DNA from: Lachnospiraceae bacterium EP-SM-12S-S03
GTDB lineage: Bacteria; Bacillota; Clostridia; Lachnospirales; Lachnospiraceae
Direction: 5' to 3'
Length of the DNA: 64,000 nt
Assembly: GCA_020540725.1 (NCBI GenBank)
Contig: JAJBSL010000005.1
Span: 78,208-142,207, forward strand
The translations under genes were made by a program, and so were the position numbers. Under the pieces are notes generated by a model. The model was not told the origin of the DNA. It ran no database searches and saw only the letters and a list, made by a program, of their open reading frames with translations. Below, piece by piece: positions 36,574-46,272 of the stretch; within the stretch, counting starts at the first letter, position 1, and every line of letters starts with the position of its first letter.

Positions 36574-38178
36574 ATGAGAAAACGAAAGAATCTGATTGTG
36601 ATACTTATGGTGTTGTCTGTGAGTCTGGCAGGATGTAACAGCAAAACTTCAAATAGTGTTTCCGGCAGCAGCTCTGCAAATACTTCGGAGGTTTCCACGA
36701 TGGATACGTCAGATATGTTTTCCGATCGGGATATGGAAACCGGATATGACGAGGCAACGAGCGCAGCCATCACTTTATCAGACAACGGAAGCAGCAGTGA
36801 TTCCTCTGCAGTCCAAATTGAAGAAAACACCATTACCATTACCGATGAAGGAACCTATATACTTTCGGGAACATTTACGGACGGTATGGTGATCGTAGAA
36901 GCAGAAGATACAGATAAAGTACAGCTTGTATTAAAGGGAGCGGATATTACAAATGCAGATTCGGCAGCAATTTATGTGCGGTCGGCAGATAAAGTATTCG
37001 TTACAACTGCAGAAGGTTCAGAAAATGTGCTGACAAACGGAGGAAACTATACGGCCATTGATGAGAATAACATTGATGCTGTTATTTTCTCCAAATCCGA
37101 TCTGACTCTCAATGGAGAAGGGACACTGAAAATCACAGCAAAGGAAGGACATGGGGTTGTGTCAAAAGATGACCTGGTACTTACAAGCGGGACTTATGAG
37201 ATTGAAGCGGCCTCCCATGGTCTGTCAGGAAAGGACAGTGTAAGAATTGGGGGAGGTACGTATGACATCACAGCCGGAAAGGATGGAATTCATGGAAGTA
37301 ATACAGATGATACCAGTCTTGGATATGTGTATATCAAAGATGGAACTATTCACATACAGGCAGAGGATGATGGTATTCATGCAGATTCGGCACTATTGAT
37401 TGAAGGAGGAACTGTGGAGATTGCAGAAAGCTACGAAGGGCTGGAAGGATTAAGTATTGATATCTCCGGTGGAGAAATCACGGTAGAGTCAAGTGATGAT
37501 GGATTGAATGCGGCAGGCGGAAATGACAGCAGTGGAGTTGGAGGCCAAGGCGGAGATCAGTTTGTAGCAGAAGAAGGGGCATACATCCATATTTCCGGAG
37601 GAACCCTTCATGTAAATGCATCCGGTGATGGAATAGATTCCAATGGTGATGTGGAAATTTCCGGTGGAGAGACTTATGTATCCGGATCGATTAATAATGG
37701 AAATGGAATAATGGACTATGCAGGAGAAGCTACAATAACCGGAGGAGTATTCGTAGGAACCGGATCTTCAGGAATGGCACAGAACTTTGGAGAAAATTCG
37801 ACACAGGGCAGCATGATGGTTACCGTGGATACCCAATCGGCAGGAACAGAACTTTCTTTGACTGACGCAGATGGAAATGAACTGGTTTCATGGGAGCCGG
37901 ATAAGGAATACAGTTGTGTGATCTTAAGTACTCCGGATATTACGAAAGGAGAAAGTTATACAGTAACTGCCGGAGAAAGTACGCAGGAAATCAACATGGA
38001 CAGCTTGATCTACGGAAGCAGCGGTACACAAGGTGGTCCGGGAGGTGGAAATCCAGGAGGAAATGCGCCGGGTAAAACAACACCTGGCGGCAATGCTCCG
38101 GAAGGAGGAAACGGAGAAAAGAATCAGAAACCGGGAAATGGTCAAGACATGGGAACACCTCCGGATAGACAACAATAA
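36574..38178 (+). CDS. carbohydrate-binding domain lipoprotein (Cthe_2159-like)
   Basis: 534 residues. A lipobox LSLAG-C type site (VSLAGCNS, Cys ~22) follows the signal peptide, so it is a lipoprotein. Residues ~70-430 are a repetitive right-handed beta-helix with many DGIHG, DDGIHAD, DDGLNA and GDGIDSNGD turns, matching the PF14262 carbohydrate-binding family; the Asp-rich turns suggest calcium. The C-terminus is Gly/Pro/Asn-rich and low in complexity. It is the third gene of the VTC operon and probably sits outside the membrane bound to a wall or extracellular polysaccharide. Confidence 0.88.
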   Translation: MRKRKNLIVILMVLSVSLAGCNSKTSNSVSGSSSANTSEVSTMDTSDMFSDRDMETGYDEATSAAITLSDNGSSSDSSAVQIEENTITITDEGTYILSGTFTDGMVIVEAEDTDKVQLVLKGADITNADSAAIYVRSADKVFVTTAEGSENVLTNGGNYTAIDENNIDAVIFSKSDLTLNGEGTLKITAKEGHGVVSKDDLVLTSGTYEIEAASHGLSGKDSVRIGGGTYDITAGKDGIHGSNTDDTSLGYVYIKDGTIHIQAEDDGIHADSALLIEGGTVEIAESYEGLEGLSIDISGGEITVESSDDGLNAAGGNDSSGVGGQGGDQFVAEEGAYIHISGGTLHVNASGDGIDSNGDVEISGGETYVSGSINNGNGIMDYAGEATITGGVFVGTGSSGMAQNFGENSTQGSMMVTVDTQSAGTELSLTDADGNELVSWEPDKEYSCVILSTPDITKGESYTVTAGESTQEINMDSLIYGSSGTQGGPGGGNPGGNAPGKTTPGGNAPEGGNGEKNQKPGNGQDMGTPPDRQQ

Positions 38179-38200
38179 GATTTTGAAAGGAGATGATCAG

Positions 38201-39254
38201 ATGAGTAAGAATCGAATTGCATTGATACCGGCCTATCAGCCAGACATATGTCTGGCCGGGCTGGTGCAGAAAATGCGGGGGAGCAGGGATACAGATTGTG
38301 GTTGTGGATGATGGAAGTTCCCCGGACAAGGAAGAACTGTTCCAATTGGTGGAAGAATATGCAACGGTGCTGCATCATGACCGCAACTATGGGAAAGGCA
38401 GAGCTTTGAAGACGGGACTTGAATATATACAGGATCATTTCCTTTCCGATTATATCGTAGTGACGGTAGATGCAGATGGACAACATAAACCAGATGATGT
38501 GAATAAAGTATGTGACGCGGCGGAAGAAAATATCGGCGCCATCATATTAGGAAGCAGGAAAATGAAAGGGAATGTGCCCGTCCGGAGCAGGTTCGGGAAT
38601 ACAGTAACCCGGTTTGTTTACTGGCTGTTTACCAAAAAAGGAGTCTATGATATGCAGACCGGACTTCGGGCATTTTCCGGAGATATGATACCGGAACTTC
38701 TGAATATAGAAGGCGAGCGCTACGAGTATGAAATGAATGTCCTGTTAACGTGCTCAGGACATCAGATTCCAATCAAAGAAGTGGAGATTGAGACTGTTTA
38801 TATGAACGAGAATCAATCCTCTCACTTTGATACACTGCGGGACTCCTATCGGATTTACAAAGAAATCCTGAAGTTTTCTGCATCTTCATTTGCAAGTTTT
38901 CTTCTGGATTATGGAATGTATAGTCTGCTTGCGATGATGACAACCTATTCGGCAGAGGGCCGAAATGTTGCGCTATCTAATGTGGGAGCAAGGATGATAA
39001 GTTCCATTTTTAATTATACGGTAAACAGAGAGATGGTATTTCAAAGTGAGGAAAGCCGGATGCAGTCTGCCATACAGTATTTTCTGCTTGCAGCGGGAAT
39101 TCTGGCAGGAAATACTCTGGTACTGGAACTTTTGGTCAATGGCATTGGAATCAATCCATATGCAGGAAAACTGTTTGTAGAGTGTCTGTTTTTCTTCGTA
39201 AGCTGGTTTATACAAAGTCATTTCATATTCAAAGCAAGAAAGAGAGGAGTATGA
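38201..39254 (+). pseudogene. GT2 glycosyltransferase-GtrA fusion, frameshifted at G5 (38277-38281)
   Basis: The ATG at 38201 (AAAGGAG upstream) begins a GT2 enzyme: RIALIPAYQPDICLAGLVQKMR, but this frame ends at 38311. The rest of the enzyme (IVVVDDGSSPDKEELF, then VDADGQHKPDD, and RFGNTVTRFVYWLF) is in another frame and runs to 39254. Removing one G from the run of five at 38277-38281 restores a perfect dolichol-phosphate-mannose-synthase-like start. Residues beyond ~230 of the restored protein form a GtrA-like four-helix membrane domain. The cause could be a real mutation, slippage in a G run, or a sequencing error. The intact enzyme would load a sugar on polyprenyl phosphate. Confidence 0.85.
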
Positions 39255-39255
39255 T

Positions 39256-40155
39256 ATGTTTTCAAGAATGAAAAAGTATTGGTGGAGAATATTATGCAGC
39301 ATATTGCTGATTGCATTTACAACCTATGTACTGGCTGATACGTTTTTGATCTCCAAGGTATACACAGTGGTTGAAAATGAAACGGAAAAAGAAAGAAGCA
39401 ATGAGAAAAATCAAGAAAAGGCAGAAACAACGAAAACATCTTACAGTGATGAAAATATACAGATCAAGGTGACGGAGTACCGGGAGAATGATACAACCAT
39501 TCATGTGGCGGATATTACACTTTCTTCAGCAGAATATTTGAAGACTGCGCTGGCGAAAGGAAGTTATGGACGGAATGTGACCGAGAAGACTTCTGAGATG
39601 GCAGAGGATGTAAATGCCATTCTGGCGATAAACGGAGATTATTACGGAGCCCAGGAATCAGGATATGTCATCCGGGACGGAGTCATTTACAGGGATACAA
39701 AGGAATCGGGGCAGGAGGACTTGGTCATCTATGAAGATGGCACCATGGAAATCATTTCTGAAGATGACGTGACGGCAGAGGAACTCCTTCAAAAGGGAGC
39801 GAAAGAGGTGTTGTCTTTTGGCCCGGCTCTTGTGGAAAACAGTGAGGTGTCGGTAACAGAAAACGATGAGGTTGGAAAAGCCATGGCAAGCAATCCAAGA
39901 ACAGCCATCGGGGTCATTGATGATCTGCATTATGTGTTTGTTGTTGCAGATGGGAGAACAACGGAAAGCGCAGGACTGTCACTTCTGGAACTTGCCGAGT
40001 TTATGACTTCTTTAGGAGTGAAAACAGCCTATAATCTGGATGGAGGAGGTTCTTCTACGATGTATTTCAATGGGGAGATTTTAAACAATCCGACTACGAA
40101 CGGAAAGAATATCGAGGAAAGGAGTGTGAGCGATATTGTCTACATTGGCTATTAG
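39256..40155 (+). CDS. phosphodiester glycosidase (NAGPA-domain) family protein
   Basis: 299 residues with one N-terminal membrane anchor (~12-32) and an extracellular domain with the NAGPA-family patterns LAINGDYYGAQESGYVIRDG, AMASNPRTAIGVID and AYNLDGGGSSTMYFNG. Relatives remove N-acetylglucosamine from phosphodiester-linked sugars, and bacterial members are linked to exopolysaccharide and wall teichoic-type polymers. It starts one base after the GtrA-type gene. The context suggests it trims or modifies the polymer made or bound by the operon products. Confidence 0.85.
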   Translation: MFSRMKKYWWRILCSILLIAFTTYVLADTFLISKVYTVVENETEKERSNEKNQEKAETTKTSYSDENIQIKVTEYRENDTTIHVADITLSSAEYLKTALAKGSYGRNVTEKTSEMAEDVNAILAINGDYYGAQESGYVIRDGVIYRDTKESGQEDLVIYEDGTMEIISEDDVTAEELLQKGAKEVLSFGPALVENSEVSVTENDEVGKAMASNPRTAIGVIDDLHYVFVVADGRTTESAGLSLLELAEFMTSLGVKTAYNLDGGGSSTMYFNGEILNNPTTNGKNIEERSVSDIVYIGY

Positions 40156-40546
40156 AAAGATTAGAAAGAGAATGGGGAGAACAGGATGGGTTTATTTGTT
40201 TCTCACATTATTCTGCATTTTGTTTGGAGCAATATATGAAGTTTTCAGTCATGGCGTATTTTCCTATTTTATACTCTATGCCTTTGTAGTTCCTCTTGTT
40301 GGAGGTGTGATCTTGTTTTTTGCCATCGGATATGGAGGGAAAAAAATACCGGGAATCAAAACGGAAAGATTGTGGCATTTTGGAATTGCAACACTGACTA
40401 TAGGGTGTTTCGTTTGTGGAATCCTGGAAATATACGGAACGACGAACCGGCTGACAATTGTATATTGGCTGGCAGGAGGAGCAGCACTTCTCATCGGAAT
40501 GGGAAGTTATCTGTTAGACAGGAGGGATATAAGTCGCCATGAATGA
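40136..40546 (+). CDS. small four-helix membrane protein of unknown function
   Basis: 136 residues from a TTG at 40136, with AAAGGAG ~11 bases upstream; an ATG at 40172 in frame is a possible alternative. Four hydrophobic segments are separated by short basic loops (RKIRKRMGRT, then GGKKIPGIKTERLW). It overlaps the glycosidase gene by 20 bp and the alarmone-synthetase gene by eight. I do not recognise a family. Confidence 0.65.
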   Translation: MSTLAIRKIRKRMGRTGWVYLFLTLFCILFGAIYEVFSHGVFSYFILYAFVVPLVGGVILFFAIGYGGKKIPGIKTERLWHFGIATLTIGCFVCGILEIYGTTNRLTIVYWLAGGAALLIGMGSYLLDRRDISRHE

Positions 40547-41171
40547 ATGTGATGTGAAGGCATTTGAAGCATATTACGGAGAAATCCTGCCGATGTTAAA
40601 ACAAGGAGAAGCATTTCTTCTAAATCTGATCGGGGAGTATCCGATTCGAGAAACGAAAGACGGGATTCAGCCGATTCTTTATACAAAGTCCCGGATTAAG
40701 TCCCCGAAGAGCATGGAGGAGAAACTGAAAAGAAAAGGGGAATGTCCGGATATAAGAAAGTCATTTCCCAATATACATGATATCATTGGAATCCGTGTGA
40801 TCTGCTCTTTTGTAGAAGAAGCATACCGGGTGGAAGAATGGCTTAAGACGAGAAAAGGAACCCGTATCATAGAAAAGAAGGATTATATTGCATATCCGAA
40901 ACAAAATGGGTATCGAAGTCTTCATCTGATCGTAGCATTTACAACGGAGAAGTGGGAAGGATTTACGGCCGAAATCCAGATCCGGACAATTGCGCATGAC
41001 TTCTGGGCAGTGTTGGAACATCAGATGAAGTATAAGAAGGATGTGGAGCATGAAGCGCTTATCCAAAGTGAGCTGAAGCGATGCGCGGATGAGATTGCCT
41101 CGCTGGACGTATCTTTGCAGATGATCAGAGATATTATCCGAGATGATAATTGGGAAGAAAAAAACACTTGA
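40539..41171 (+). CDS. small alarmone synthetase (RelA/SpoT-domain GTP pyrophosphokinase)
   Basis: 210 residues, with only the synthetase domain. Motifs are KSPKSMEEKLKRKG, FPNIHDIIGIRVIC, YIAYPKQNGYRSLHLIV and the EIQIRTIAHDFWAVLEHQMKYK segment with the Glu and His that bind the substrates. The product would make (p)ppGpp or pppApp from ATP and GTP. No hydrolase or other domain is present. It is the last gene of the VTC operon and is translated from inside the preceding gene, which is an unusual home for an alarmone enzyme. Confidence 0.92.
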   Translation: MNECDVKAFEAYYGEILPMLKQGEAFLLNLIGEYPIRETKDGIQPILYTKSRIKSPKSMEEKLKRKGECPDIRKSFPNIHDIIGIRVICSFVEEAYRVEEWLKTRKGTRIIEKKDYIAYPKQNGYRSLHLIVAFTTEKWEGFTAEIQIRTIAHDFWAVLEHQMKYKKDVEHEALIQSELKRCADEIASLDVSLQMIRDIIRDDNWEEKNT

Positions 41172-41196
41172 CATATACCTGTGCAGGGTATAAAAT
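41168..41196 (+). promoter_or_regulatory. copper-operon promoter with CsoR-like operator in the spacer
   Basis: TTGACA (41168-41173), 17-bp spacer, TAAAAT (41191-41196). Within the spacer, ATACC...GGTAT forms a GC-centred dyad of the kind CsoR binds. A second ATAGGGGTAT follows near 41220. Confidence 0.82.
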
Positions 41197-41266
41197 AACA
41201 AATGTAAAAACGAATACGACATAGGGGTATTTTAAAATACGAGTTGATCATACAGGAGGATGAAAA

Positions 41267-41575
41267 ATGGAAGAAACAAAAACATGCCAATGTTCTAAAA
41301 GAACAACCAAGAGAGATGAGCAGGAAAAAAGAAGTCTGATGAACCGGTTGAAACGGATTGAAGGACAAGTTCGAGGTATCCAAAGAATGTTGGAAGAAGA
41401 TGAATATTGTGCTGATATTCTTGTGCAGGTATCGGCAGTCAATTCGGCATTGAATGGATTCAATAAAGTGCTTTTGGCGGATCACCTTCATACATGTGTT
41501 GCCGAGGATATTCGTGCGGGAAAGGATGAAGCGATCGATGAACTGGCAGAACTTCTGAGAAAACTTATGAAGTAA
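41267..41575 (+). CDS. csoR: CsoR-type copper-sensing repressor
   Basis: 102 residues. After a Cys- and Lys-rich start comes the CsoR helix bundle: RLKRIEGQVRGIQRMLEED, then the copper ligands Cys in YCADILVQ and His-x3-Cys in DHLHTCVAED. AGGAGG precedes the ATG. It represses the operon when copper is low and is followed after 46 bp by the copper pump. Confidence 0.92.
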   Translation: MEETKTCQCSKRTTKRDEQEKRSLMNRLKRIEGQVRGIQRMLEEDEYCADILVQVSAVNSALNGFNKVLLADHLHTCVAEDIRAGKDEAIDELAELLRKLMK

Positions 41576-41621
41576 TGGCAAATAGATAGAGAGATCAATC
41601 TGAAGGGAGAGGAGAGAACCA

Positions 41622-44195
41622 ATGAAACAATATATTGTGACAGGTATGAGTTGCGCAGCCTGCAGTACTCGGGTGGAAAAAGCAGTAAATCAAGTGCCCG
41701 GAGTGACATCCTGTTCCGTAAGTCTTCTTACAAACTCTATGGGGGTAGAGGGGACGGCAAAGCCGGAAGAAATCATTCGTGCCGTGGAGAATGCCGGGTA
41801 TGGAGCGAAGGAGAAGGTGTCCGGCGAAATGCGTGCACAAGCTTCGGAAACAGACGGAGAGGAACTGTTAAAAGACAGGGAGACACCGGTTTTGAAAAAA
41901 AGACTTTATGCATCCGTTGGATTTCTTGTGGTATTGATGTACTTTTCCATGGGAACCATGATGTGGGGGTGGCTTGCGCCGAAATTTCTGGAAGAGAATC
42001 ATGTGGCAATGGGGATTTTGCAGTTGCTATTAACAACAATCATTATGGTAATCAATCAGAAATTTTTTATCAATGGTCTGAAAGGTCTGTTGCACAGAGC
42101 GCCGAATATGGATACTTTGGTAGCCCTTGGTTCAGGAGCGTCCTTCGTGTATAGTGTGTATGCGCTTTTTGCCATGACGGATGCGCAGATGCGCGGCGAT
42201 ATGGCAGGTGTGATGCAATATATGCATGAATTTTATTTTGAATCCGCAGCGATGATCCTTACGTTGATCACCGTAGGAAAGATGTTGGAGGCGCATTCCA
42301 AAGGAAAAACAACAGATGCTTTAAAAAGTCTGATGAAACTTGCACCGAAGACAGCGGTGATTTTGAAAGAAGGACAGGAAGTGCTGGTGCCGATTGAGGA
42401 GGTACAAAAAGGGGACACTTTCGTTGTGCGTCCCGGAGAAAATATTCCGGTGGACGGTATTGTGCTGGAAGGAAGCAGTGCGGTCAATGAATCCGCGCTG
42501 ACAGGAGAAAGTATTCCGGTGGATAAAGAAGCGGGAGATAAAGTCTCTGCGGCTACTGTGAACCAATCCGGATTCCTTCGTTGTGAGGCTACAAGAGTCG
42601 GAGAAGACACGACTCTGTCCCAGATTATTCAGATGGTAAGTGATGCATCAGCAACAAAGGCACCTATTGCGAAGGTTGCGGACAAAGTGTCTGGTGTATT
42701 TGTTCCGGCGGTGATTGCAATTGCAATTATCACATTTATTGGCTGGATGGCAGCGGGGCAGACGTTCGGATTTGCCCTTGCCCGGGCGATTTCTGTGTTG
42801 GTGATCAGTTGTCCTTGCGCCCTCGGACTTGCCACGCCGGTAGCAATTATGGTAGGAAATGGCATGGGAGCGAAACACGGTATTATGTTCAAGACAGCAG
42901 TTTCTCTGGAAGAGGCCGGGAAAATGCAGATCGTAGCCTTGGATAAGACAGGAACGATCACAAGCGGAGAACCGAAGGTTACAGATGTGATTTCTGCAGA
43001 AGGAATTACAGAGGAAGAGTTATTGCGCTTGGCATACGGACTGGAGAAGAAAAGCGAACACCCGCTTGCCCGCGCCATTCTTCTGGAAGCACAGGAACGC
43101 AAATTGCAAGGGAAAGAAGCAGAAGAATTTCAGGCGCTTCCGGGAAATGGATTGTCTGGTATCATTGACGGAGCAATGCTTCGAGGGGGCAATCTGAAAT
43201 TTATCGGTCAGACAGCAAATATTCCGGATGAAATGCGAATACAGGCAGAACAACTGGCAGAAGAAGGAAAGACGCCGTTGTTTTTCAGCCGGGATGGGAA
43301 AATGATTGGTATGATCGCAGTGGCAGATGTGATCAAAGCAGACAGTCCTCAGGCGGTCAAAGAATTGCAGAATATGGGAATCAAAGTTGTCATGCTTACC
43401 GGTGACAATGCGCGTACTGCAAGAGCCATCGGAAAACAGGCAGGTGTGGATCAGGTGATCGCGGGGGTTCTTCCGGAAGGCAAGGAAAGTGTAATCCGTT
43501 CCTTGAAAGAAAAAGGGAAAGTAGCTATGGTAGGAGACGGAATCAACGATGCACCGGCTCTTACAAGAGCAGATATCGGAATTGCGATTGGAGCCGGCAC
43601 GGATATAGCCATTGATGCGGCAGATGTAGTTTTGATGAAGAGCAGATTAAGTGATGTGCCGGCGGCCATCCGTCTAAGCCGTGCGACGCTTCGCAACATT
43701 CACGAGAACTTGTTCTGGGCATTTATTTATAATGTAATTGGGATTCCGCTTGCTGCAGGAATCTGGATTCCGCTTTTTGGATGGAAACTGAATCCGATGT
43801 TTGGGGCTGCAGCAATGAGTTTGTCAAGTTTTTGTGTTGTGACAAATGCGTTAAGGTTGAATTTTTTCGATATGTACAATGCAAAGAAAGACAAAAAAGT
43901 AAAAAATGAAGTGATTCTGGATGCACTGGAAGAAGAGACTATTTTGGAGCAACCGGAGATCAAAGAAGAAAAGGAGAATGAACTGATGGAAAAAACAATA
44001 GAAATCAAAGGTATGATGTGTGGTCATTGTGAGGCAACGGTAAAAAAGGCATTGGAAAAATTGCCGGGTGTGGAAGAAGCAATCGTAAGCCATGAGGCAG
44101 GAACAGCCGTTGTGAAGATGAGCGAAGAAGTGGCAGATGATGTGTTAAGAAGCACTGTGGAAGACAAAGATTATGAAGTGGTAGGAATTGTATAA
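41622..44195 (+). CDS. copA: copper-exporting P1B-type ATPase with C-terminal CopZ-like domain
   Basis: 857 residues. An N-terminal metal-binding HMA domain ([11 protein letters not shown]) is followed by eight membrane helices with the copper-binding SCPCALG, the phosphorylation site DKTGTITSG and the [10 protein letters not shown] hinge. The last ~70 residues form a second HMA domain, [11 protein letters not shown], joined by an acidic Lys/Glu-rich linker. That final segment has its own Shine-Dalgarno and ATG (see 43986). The protein pumps copper out of the cytoplasm, and the extra domain acts like a tethered CopZ chaperone. Confidence 0.95.
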   Translation: MKQYIVTGMSCAACSTRVEKAVNQVPGVTSCSVSLLTNSMGVEGTAKPEEIIRAVENAGYGAKEKVSGEMRAQASETDGEELLKDRETPVLKKRLYASVGFLVVLMYFSMGTMMWGWLAPKFLEENHVAMGILQLLLTTIIMVINQKFFINGLKGLLHRAPNMDTLVALGSGASFVYSVYALFAMTDAQMRGDMAGVMQYMHEFYFESAAMILTLITVGKMLEAHSKGKTTDALKSLMKLAPKTAVILKEGQEVLVPIEEVQKGDTFVVRPGENIPVDGIVLEGSSAVNESALTGESIPVDKEAGDKVSAATVNQSGFLRCEATRVGEDTTLSQIIQMVSDASATKAPIAKVADKVSGVFVPAVIAIAIITFIGWMAAGQTFGFALARAISVLVISCPCALGLATPVAIMVGNGMGAKHGIMFKTAVSLEEAGKMQIVALDKTGTITSGEPKVTDVISAEGITEEELLRLAYGLEKKSEHPLARAILLEAQERKLQGKEAEEFQALPGNGLSGIIDGAMLRGGNLKFIGQTANIPDEMRIQAEQLAEEGKTPLFFSRDGKMIGMIAVADVIKADSPQAVKELQNMGIKVVMLTGDNARTARAIGKQAGVDQVIAGVLPEGKESVIRSLKEKGKVAMVGDGINDAPALTRADIGIAIGAGTDIAIDAADVVLMKSRLSDVPAAIRLSRATLRNIHENLFWAFIYNVIGIPLAAGIWIPLFGWKLNPMFGAAAMSLSSFCVVTNALRLNFFDMYNAKKDKKVKNEVILDALEEETILEQPEIKEEKENELMEKTIEIKGMMCGHCEATVKKALEKLPGVEEAIVSHEAGTAVVKMSEEVADDVLRSTVEDKDYEVVGIV
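43986..44195 (+). CDS. possible separate CopZ chaperone from internal start within copA
   Basis: The C-terminal HMA segment of copA begins at an in-frame ATG (43986) that has AAGGAG (43971-43976) nine bases upstream. Translation from here would give 69 residues with [21 protein letters not shown], the usual CopZ length and motif. A free copper chaperone could therefore be made from the same mRNA as the pump, as some bacteria do by frameshifting in copA. The start is inferred from the ribosome-binding site only. Confidence 0.45.
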   Translation: MEKTIEIKGMMCGHCEATVKKALEKLPGVEEAIVSHEAGTAVVKMSEEVADDVLRSTVEDKDYEVVGIV

Positions 44196-44223
44196 GATTC
44201 CATATCAGGTTGACTCAAACTAC

Positions 44224-44258
44224 GAGGGAGCTATCTATTTTGATAGCTCCCTCAAATT
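44224..44258 (+). terminator. intrinsic terminator of the copper operon
   Basis: A 12-bp perfect stem (44224-44235 with 44242-44253), a 6-base loop, then AAATTTTTG. Confidence 0.88.
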
Positions 44259-44383
44259 TTTGATGATAAGGCATTTTGTCAAAAAATGGTGAAATAAATC
44301 TTCCGTTTCTTACAAGATTCGACGTTTTTAGCAGAGATTAGCGTATATAATGTGCGAAGACAAAGAAAAAAGGGGGAATGTAG

Positions 44384-45700
44384 TTGCGGAGAAGAAAAGA
44401 CAGATTCCTGCTCATTTTATTGGGAATCGGTATTGTCTGGAGTATATTTTCCGGTTCTGCTATGGCCAAGAGAGAGGAAGCGGAAAAGCCGATTCACTCA
44501 TATAAAAAGATTCACCAGATTGGACAAGCAGATAAAAGGACATTTCAGGTGGAGATTACGGTAAAGAATCAACCGGGGCAGAAGAGCCGGGAAGAGGTTT
44601 GTTGGGGAACGGATGTAGTCCCCAAGCAATTTTATATTATGAAGGCTGGAAAGTACAAGCCTACAGCAAGACGACAAAGAGAGGGAGAAAAACGAGAAGA
44701 AATTAAGGCGGTCTGGGAAACATGGGGAGAAAATTGGAAAGAAAAAACAATGCAATATCAGGTACCGCCAGCAACGGATGGATATGAAGAATATATTTTT
44801 ACGTATTATATTCGTGCGAATGAGGATTATATTGGCGGGGAATGTTTCTTGTTTCCGGAAGATGCAGGAGGGGAAGCGCTTTATATACCTTGGCGTTTCG
44901 ATACACAGAACGGGAATGCGGAAGTATTTTACGGAGACAAGGTAACTCTTGTGAATGAAGAAGTCTATGCGAAAGACCCGTATGAAGTTTCGGGAAGCAA
45001 TACGACGGAAAATCCGGACGCTTTTTATTATGTAGGAACAGATTACAAAGACCGAGAGGGAAATGGCATTGTTATGGATTCCCTTTTGGAAAGCCGGGCG
45101 CTTGATGGAATCACAGAGGAGATTCAAAGGGAGGAAGATTTACAACTTAAAAATTGGAAAGAAAACGTGCAGGTGGTTCCAAAAACAGATACAGAGTATG
45201 TTATGAAATTTCGGAAGAAACCGGGAGTCTGTTACGGAAAAGGAGGCCAATGGAAACCGATAGATCCAAAAGGAGGGGGAGAAGATAAGAAGCAGGAAGA
45301 GATGTTTCTTACATTTACAGAGGCACAGATTTTTGTAGACGTTCAGGTAGAAAAAGGGGAGATTTCTATTGAAAAAGTTTGGAAAGATGATCTCTTAGGA
45401 ACGGGTGGCAACTGCACCGGTTTTCCGGTTGCGCTTCGAGGAGAAGAGACATTTTTGAATCTGATCGTAAGGCCGGGAGAAAAGATCCGGGTCCAAAATC
45501 TAAAACGGGGAGTATATCATATAGAAGAAAATTGTTTGGAAACAAGTTCATTTCTTGCATACGAGAATGGGAAAACTGGGAGAGAAAACAAAGAAGAAGG
45601 AGTATTGGTTTTTGTAGGGTTTGATGACAGGGAGAGAAGAATCTGGAAAGAGCAGAAGGTGCAAGTATATGGAGCGAATATGAAAAGGAGTGGAGAATGA
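44384..45700 (+). CDS. secreted protein of unknown function with TTG start
   Basis: 438 residues. The TTG at 44384 is favoured because AGGGGG lies seven bases upstream and no better start occurs before the signal peptide (RFLLILLGIGIVWSIF, ending AMA). The mature part is rich in Lys, Glu and Trp. Its final 130 residues (ISIEKVWKDDLLG, then RPGEKIRVQNLKRGVYHIEE) resemble Cna-B/SpaA-like prealbumin folds found in pilins and adhesins. No sorting signal or membrane anchor is seen at the end. It overlaps a signal-peptidase gene by four bases. Confidence 0.75.
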   Translation: MRRRKDRFLLILLGIGIVWSIFSGSAMAKREEAEKPIHSYKKIHQIGQADKRTFQVEITVKNQPGQKSREEVCWGTDVVPKQFYIMKAGKYKPTARRQREGEKREEIKAVWETWGENWKEKTMQYQVPPATDGYEEYIFTYYIRANEDYIGGECFLFPEDAGGEALYIPWRFDTQNGNAEVFYGDKVTLVNEEVYAKDPYEVSGSNTTENPDAFYYVGTDYKDREGNGIVMDSLLESRALDGITEEIQREEDLQLKNWKENVQVVPKTDTEYVMKFRKKPGVCYGKGGQWKPIDPKGGGEDKKQEEMFLTFTEAQIFVDVQVEKGEISIEKVWKDDLLGTGGNCTGFPVALRGEETFLNLIVRPGEKIRVQNLKRGVYHIEENCLETSSFLAYENGKTGRENKEEGVLVFVGFDDRERRIWKEQKVQVYGANMKRSGE

Positions 45701-46218
45701 AACTGTTAAAGTCTGTTTTGAAAGTAATGACGGCAGGATGTTATATATTGATTTTCATTACCATTGTCTTGCTGTCTCCGATTCTTGTGGGAAAACGGCC
45801 GATGATCGTGCTGTCCGGAAGTATGGAACCAACCTTTCAGCAAGGCAGTCTCATATATATGGAAAAAGCGGAATTTGACGAAATCAAAGCAGGAGACATT
45901 GTTTCTTATGGGAGAGAGGAGATTGTGTCTCATCGGGTGATTGGTAAAATGAATCAGACAAAAAGTCTGCTTACAAGGGGAGACGCCAATGAAACGATAG
46001 ATCCGGAAGTTCCTGCAAAGGGCATAGTAGGGAGAATATGGGAGGGAGTTTATATACCCTACGCAGGATATCTGATCTATGGACTTCGAAAGCCGCAGAT
46101 CATTATGGTTTTGGTAATGATTTTAATTTTAGATATGCTGGTAAGTTTTCCAGAATCCTGCAAAAAAATGGAAATAGGAAATAAGAATCATGAAAAATCC
46201 ACTGCATCGATTTTATAA
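45697..46218 (+). CDS. SipW-like signal peptidase I (ER/archaeal type)
   Basis: 173 residues. A membrane helix is followed by the catalytic Ser motif VLSGSMEPTFQQGS. The second motif has His in place of the usual Lys (EIVSHRVIG), as in SipW and eukaryotic/archaeal enzymes, and the third is TRGDANET. A second membrane helix lies near the C-terminus. It starts inside the stop of the secreted-protein gene, so it is probably dedicated to processing that protein, as SipW is for its matrix substrates. Confidence 0.9.
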   Translation: MKLLKSVLKVMTAGCYILIFITIVLLSPILVGKRPMIVLSGSMEPTFQQGSLIYMEKAEFDEIKAGDIVSYGREEIVSHRVIGKMNQTKSLLTRGDANETIDPEVPAKGIVGRIWEGVYIPYAGYLIYGLRKPQIIMVLVMILILDMLVSFPESCKKMEIGNKNHEKSTASIL

Positions 46219-46238
46219 TTTCGTGCAGTGGATTTTTT
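46194..46238 (+). terminator. intrinsic terminator overlapping the signal-peptidase gene end
   Basis: A 13-bp perfect stem (46194-46206 with 46224-46236) followed by T residues; the stop codon of the gene lies in the loop. Confidence 0.9.
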
Positions 46239-46272
46239 GTGATTGCATCGATTGGATTGTTTGGTAGAATTC

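Noticed and set aside
38298..39254. Second half of the GT2 gene as an independent gene with its own start
   Set aside because: No ribosome-binding site, and the first strand of the catalytic fold would be missing; better explained by the frameshift.
41191..41230. Possible riboswitch in the copper operon leader
   Set aside because: The leader is short and its dyads fit CsoR operator sequence; no riboswitch fold was apparent.
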